From assembly GCA_963715025.1 (NCBI GenBank), contig CAVQQQ010000002.1:310001-374000 (forward strand): a stretch of 64,000 nucleotides of DNA, in the 5' to 3' direction. Of this stretch, positions 61,127 to 64,000 are shown in pieces (the first letter of the stretch is position 1; every line of letters begins with the position of its first letter). The notes under the pieces are model-generated. The model did no database searches and was not told the origin of the DNA. It was given only the letters and a program-made list of their open reading frames with translations. A program made the position numbers and the translations under genes. The DNA is from DASSJT01 sp963715025 (GTDB taxonomy: Bacteria > Actinomycetota > Actinomycetes > Actinomycetales > Dermatophilaceae).

Positions 61127-61667
61127 CTCGGTTGGCCCCCGGCATGGCCATTGTGTGTGGGTGTGTGGGGGAACGGACTCCTGGCGTGCGCGTGGCAGTC
61201 GCGAAGGCATGGGCCGCCTCGGGAGGAGCTTCGGCTGGTGGAGTGAGGCGAGGCAGTATGCCGGTCGCCTCCCCGAGTCCAGGGGCGCCGCCAATGCGTC
61301 GGCCGCTCGCCTGCAACAACCTCGAGGCCGGGTCGTACGCGACTGGTCGCGTCCGACCTAGAAGCCTGAGCGGGTCAAAGGTGGGACGGCTCACGGCGAC
61401 GTCACCGTCGGAGTTGGACGGGTGGTCAACGCTGTCCGAGGGGTCGATGACCGCGACGGAGAGCAGGCTGACGCCGAGGTCTCGGATCTTGGCGAGCAGT
61501 CCGTGCAGCTCCGCCTGGTCCGCGACGACACCGGTCAGGCTGGTGGTGCCGTCGCTTTCGGGGGTCAGTGTGAGGCCGGCGAACCAGGGTGACCAGTGGG
61601 CGTCCAGGTGCCCGTCGACCCGGATTCGGTAGCCGGTGGGAACCATTCGGCTGCGGGACCGGGTCAT
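61026..61667 (-). CDS. Small conserved protein with an unusual C-terminal extension
   Basis: The first 75 residues, RIRVDGHLDAHWSPWFAGLT and ADQAELHGLLAKIRDLGVSL, form a compact domain common in actinobacterial hypotheticals, which normally end soon after. Here the frame continues for about 130 residues of low-complexity Pro/Ala/Arg sequence and runs 101 bp into the 3' end of tetR on the other strand. A lost stop codon or a frameshift is likely. The ATG at 61667 overlaps the stop of the DUF2306 gene (ATGA). Function unknown. Confidence 0.6.
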   Translation of the reverse strand: MTRSRSRMVPTGYRIRVDGHLDAHWSPWFAGLTLTPESDGTTSLTGVVADQAELHGLLAKIRDLGVSLLSVAVIDPSDSVDHPSNSDGDVAVSRPTFDPLRLLGRTRPVAYDPASRLLQASGRRIGGAPGLGEATGILPRLTPPAEAPPEAAHAFATATRTPGVRSPTHPHTMAMPGANRVTGPRCSCLHQAAGQAGRASLSRGAAPRRGRRG

Positions 61668-62362
61668 GGCGCGACCACCGTCGCTGCCGTGCCGCCGGAT
61701 GGGCGGCTGGCGTTTCGACGTCTGCCGCGTCCGATGACGTACTCGGCGACGGCGAGGTTGATGGCCCAGCCCGCGCCGAGGCTCAGGTCGGTCGAGAGCG
61801 CGCTCGTGCCGAAGACCGCGATCCCGATGCCTTGGGTGAACACCTGGGTCCCGGCGCCGAGGGCGAGGGCGTAGGCGCGGGTCATCCACGCCTGATGGTT
61901 GGTGACGTCGCCGCGGCGGATCGCCGCGAAGCCCAGGAGGATGCTGGCGGCCATGGCCGACCCCACGGTGAGCCGGAACACGTAGGCCAGCTCGCCGGTG
62001 CCGGTCTGGCGGGGGTAGAAGAGGGTCATCCACACCCCTGAGAACGCCACCGTCAAGCCCAGGCCGACCAGGACACGTCCGGTCGCGCGGTGCCATCCGG
62101 GTCGGCGGCGGCGGAGCCGGGAGGAGAACTGGAGCGCGCCGAGGATGGCGTACGGGATCACGCTGAGGATGTGCACCACCACCGGTACCGGTGAGGCCGC
62201 GATGCGTGGGTTGTCTGGCATGACGTGCGGTCCACCGAACACCTCGACCAGGCGCAAAGTCCCGGAGATGGCGGGGATGAGGCTGAGGGTGACCAGCGCG
62301 TACGGCACCCACCCGATCGACCGGGTCGACCGGGTGGGGCCCGCTTGCGCGTGGACGGTCAC
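61664..62362 (-). CDS. DUF2306-family membrane protein
   Basis: A 232-residue membrane protein with about six helices. HILSVIPYAILGALQFSSRL, RRRRPGWHRATGRVLVGLGL and AIRRGDVTNHQAWMTRAYAL are the DUF2306 blocks, with histidines that could bind metal or heme. The GTG at 62362 overlaps the stop of the DUF4386 gene (GTGA). The three genes form one translationally coupled operon. Function unknown. Confidence 0.82.
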   Translation of the reverse strand: MTVHAQAGPTRSTRSIGWVPYALVTLSLIPAISGTLRLVEVFGGPHVMPDNPRIAASPVPVVVHILSVIPYAILGALQFSSRLRRRRPGWHRATGRVLVGLGLTVAFSGVWMTLFYPRQTGTGELAYVFRLTVGSAMAASILLGFAAIRRGDVTNHQAWMTRAYALALGAGTQVFTQGIGIAVFGTSALSTDLSLGAGWAINLAVAEYVIGRGRRRNASRPSGGTAATVVAP

Positions 62363-63048
62363 TTGGCGCCGGCCGGGTCGAGTTGCGCGCTGGCGCTTCT
62401 GGGCATGGGCCGAGCGGCCGTGGTGCGCTGCTCGCGCCACAACGAGTATCCGAGGCCGACCATGGCGACGCCGGTGGGAATGGCGAACAGCCTCTGGTTT
62501 ACCTGCGGCAGCACGGGGATCGCGATGCTTGCAACGGTGCCAGCGGCGAGTAGTGCTGCAGCCCACCGGGCGAGGACGTTGGCGCGGAAGAGTGCGATCC
62601 CGAAGATGAGGCCACCGGCCATGTAGCCGATGCCAGCGAGCAGGCTGAGGGTCCGCATCAGGCCGATGTCGCCGGTCGCGGTGCCTCCGGTGGCCGCTGC
62701 GAGGACGTCATTGACGTAGCCGGGTGCACTGTGAGCGAGCGACGGGAGGACGGCCAAACCGACGACTTCGATGCTCAGCATGACCAGGTAGCCGGCGCCG
62801 AACAGGGCGTACCCGAGCAGGCCGAGCGCTCCGGTCTGCTTCACCTGGCGCAGGTACATGCCGGTGATGCCGACGAGCGACAGGACGGTCATGAGCACCT
62901 TCATGGTCTGGCGGATCTTCCATTCGGTCGTGGTGACGAAGGTGACGTCCAGGTGGGGGTGCTTGATCTGGACGGCGATGAACAGCAGGCCCGCGACGAC
63001 AGCGGACAAGCCCGCTGCTCGGGTCAGGTTGGTGGTGGTGATGGTCAT
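62359..63048 (-). CDS. DUF4386-family membrane protein
   Basis: A 229-residue membrane protein with about six helices. AAGLSAVVAGLLFIAVQI, LGYALFGAGYLVMLSIEVVG and LLAGIGYMAGGLIFGIALFR fit the DUF4386 layout. The ATG at 63048 has AGGGAG upstream. It is the first gene of a three-gene operon with the DUF2306 protein and the extended small protein. A frameshifted LuxR regulator lies upstream on the same strand. Function unknown. Confidence 0.78.
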   Translation of the reverse strand: MTITTTNLTRAAGLSAVVAGLLFIAVQIKHPHLDVTFVTTTEWKIRQTMKVLMTVLSLVGITGMYLRQVKQTGALGLLGYALFGAGYLVMLSIEVVGLAVLPSLAHSAPGYVNDVLAAATGGTATGDIGLMRTLSLLAGIGYMAGGLIFGIALFRANVLARWAAALLAAGTVASIAIPVLPQVNQRLFAIPTGVAMVGLGYSLWREQRTTAARPMPRSASAQLDPAGAK

Positions 63049-63188
63049 GTCCGGCTCCCTGTCGAGGTCCGTGGCGGGTGCCTCGGAGTGACTCGAACGT
63101 AGGTCGCGGTTGGGTGACCGCGCGTCACCCAACGATGTGACCGACAGGGTGATCTGGGCGCAGGGACAGTCACGCGCCGTCCGCAGGG

Positions 63189-64000
63189 CTACAGCAGGCC
63201 GCGTTCGCGGGCGCGGCGGACCGCCGCCCGGCGGCTGGTGACGTCGAGCTTGGTGAAGATGTGCTTGGTGTGGGTGCGCAGCGTGTTGTGGGAGACGAAC
63301 AGTTCGCGGGCGATCTGCGGCCCGCTCAGATCACTGTCGAGGAGTTTCAGCACCTGCAGCTCCCGGTCGCTCAGCGACTCCGCTGACGACGGCACCTGGT
63401 GCTGGCGTGCCTCGGCGCCCTCGCTGTCGCGGTCTGCCCTGAGGTTGAGCAGGCGACGCGCGTGGTCGCCGGCGTCGTCCTGTTGCTCGGCACCACGGAG
63501 CAGCTCCACCATGGGGGCGCCTTCGTCGAGGAAGAGCCGCGCGTAGCCTTCGGGTTCGGGTGCCTGGGCCCAGGCTTGGGCAAGGCACTCCAGAGCCTGC
63601 CGACGCTCACCATGCGCGTCCTGTGCCAGAGCCTGCAGCATGCGGATCTCGATGAGACTTCCGGCACGCCCAGAGGCCCGGGCCGCCTCGTGCAGCCGGT
63701 CCAACAGGTCCATGACCTGGTCGACCGAGCCGGCATCCCGGTGCGCGCGGTGCTGGGCCAGGAGCAGCCGCACGAGGGTGAGGTGGTCGAACTCTCGCAG
63801 GTAGCTGACCTCGTCCGCCGATGACACGCCCTCGTTCGCGAGCCCAGTCAGCCGCCTGCGCCATTTCGCCCTGCCGGATCCACACACGGGCCTTCATCGC
63901 CGCGATGGGCCGCACCTCCGGGAAGAACCCCGGCAGGTACAGCTGCTCCGCCTTGTCCAGGAGGCTGATGGCTGCCTGTGGGTCGCCCTCAGCCTCAGTG
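63189..64000 (-). pseudogene. MalT-like LuxR-family regulator, frameshifted, 5' end outside window
   Basis: The C-terminal helix-turn-helix is LSDRELQVLKLLDSDLSGPQ then IARELFVSHNTLRTHTKHIF, typical of large LuxR/LAL regulators. Upstream helical repeats include YLREFDHLTLVRLLLAQHRA. Near 63,830 the frame must shift to join QAADWARERG with EVSYLREFD, since ISLLDKAEQLYLPGFFPEVR continues to the window edge in another frame. The regulator would have controlled the adjacent DUF4386 operon. Pseudogene or sequencing error. Confidence 0.78.

Noticed and set aside
1..64000. A complete defence island, prophage or biosynthetic cluster
   Set aside because: No restriction, CRISPR, toxin-antitoxin, phage structural, NRPS or PKS genes were seen; the accessory region is mostly insertion sequences and remnants.

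Overview
The window is high-GC actinobacterial chromosome. The gene families and habits (HemQ/coproporphyrin-dependent heme synthesis, DUF3000, F420-type proteins, many apparently leaderless genes) suggest an Intrasporangiaceae-like member of the Micrococcales. That placement is inference from protein flavour; no rRNA is present to settle it.

Region 1 (1-35.5 kb) reads as ordinary, mostly intact core chromosome. It opens with the end of a branched-chain-amino-acid-type ABC transporter (livF-livK-livH-livM). Next come a 3-hydroxybutyrate dehydrogenase-like SDR, an XRE-MurA fusion protein, and a fadB/fadA beta-oxidation pair. RNase D with DUF3000 and a DMT exporter follow. A heme block (hemE, hemY/cgoX, hemQ) is interrupted by two membrane or lipoprotein genes on the other strand. 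After that come a PadR-controlled locus divergent from a PEP-utilising (rifampicin-phosphotransferase-like) enzyme, a LysE exporter divergent from a CGNR regulator, a nitroreductase-SDR fusion, msrB, a polymerase-ligase of the NHEJ LigD/LigC type, an alpha/beta hydrolase, a RibD-C reductase, ZapE, PPK2, an AidB-like acyl-CoA dehydrogenase and a YihY/BrkB membrane protein. The region ends in a tRNA-Gly/Cys/Val cluster.

Region 2 (35.6-50 kb) is accessory. Just after the tRNAs lie frameshifted element-type genes, a truncated PH-domain gene and a 5'-truncated trypsin-like protease. Then come an F420-type nitroreductase, an IS110 element, two SRPBCC paralogues (one broken) around an alpha/beta hydrolase, an IS630 element with TA target duplication, a HemG-like flavodoxin, small stress-type proteins, and remnants of WS/DGAT, VOC and AlbA_2 genes. 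An octamer (CGGCATAC and its complement) that I found about 33 times elsewhere in the window is absent from about 37.1 to 49.75 kb. This independently marks the segment as foreign.

Region 3 (50-64 kb) is native in word usage but heavily decayed. ltrA, a histidine kinase/response regulator pair, helR and a MalT-like LuxR regulator all carry frameshifts or truncations. They are interleaved with intact genes: an F420-reductase-like protein, an MddA-type methyltransferase next to a hydrolase-LuxR regulator, a quinone-reductase-like MDR enzyme with a divergent TetR, and a DUF2306/DUF4386 membrane operon. A rifamycin-associated-element-like palindrome sits upstream of the frameshifted helR.

The strongest leads are the CGGCATAC octamer, the series of TANNNT-N6-start leaderless promoters, the RAE-helR pair, the PadR operator between padR and the PEP-utilising enzyme, the doubly palindromic TetR operator, and the domain fusions (XRE-MurA, Ddn-SDR, hydrolase-LuxR). 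I saw no CRISPR array, rRNA, replication origin or complete prophage.
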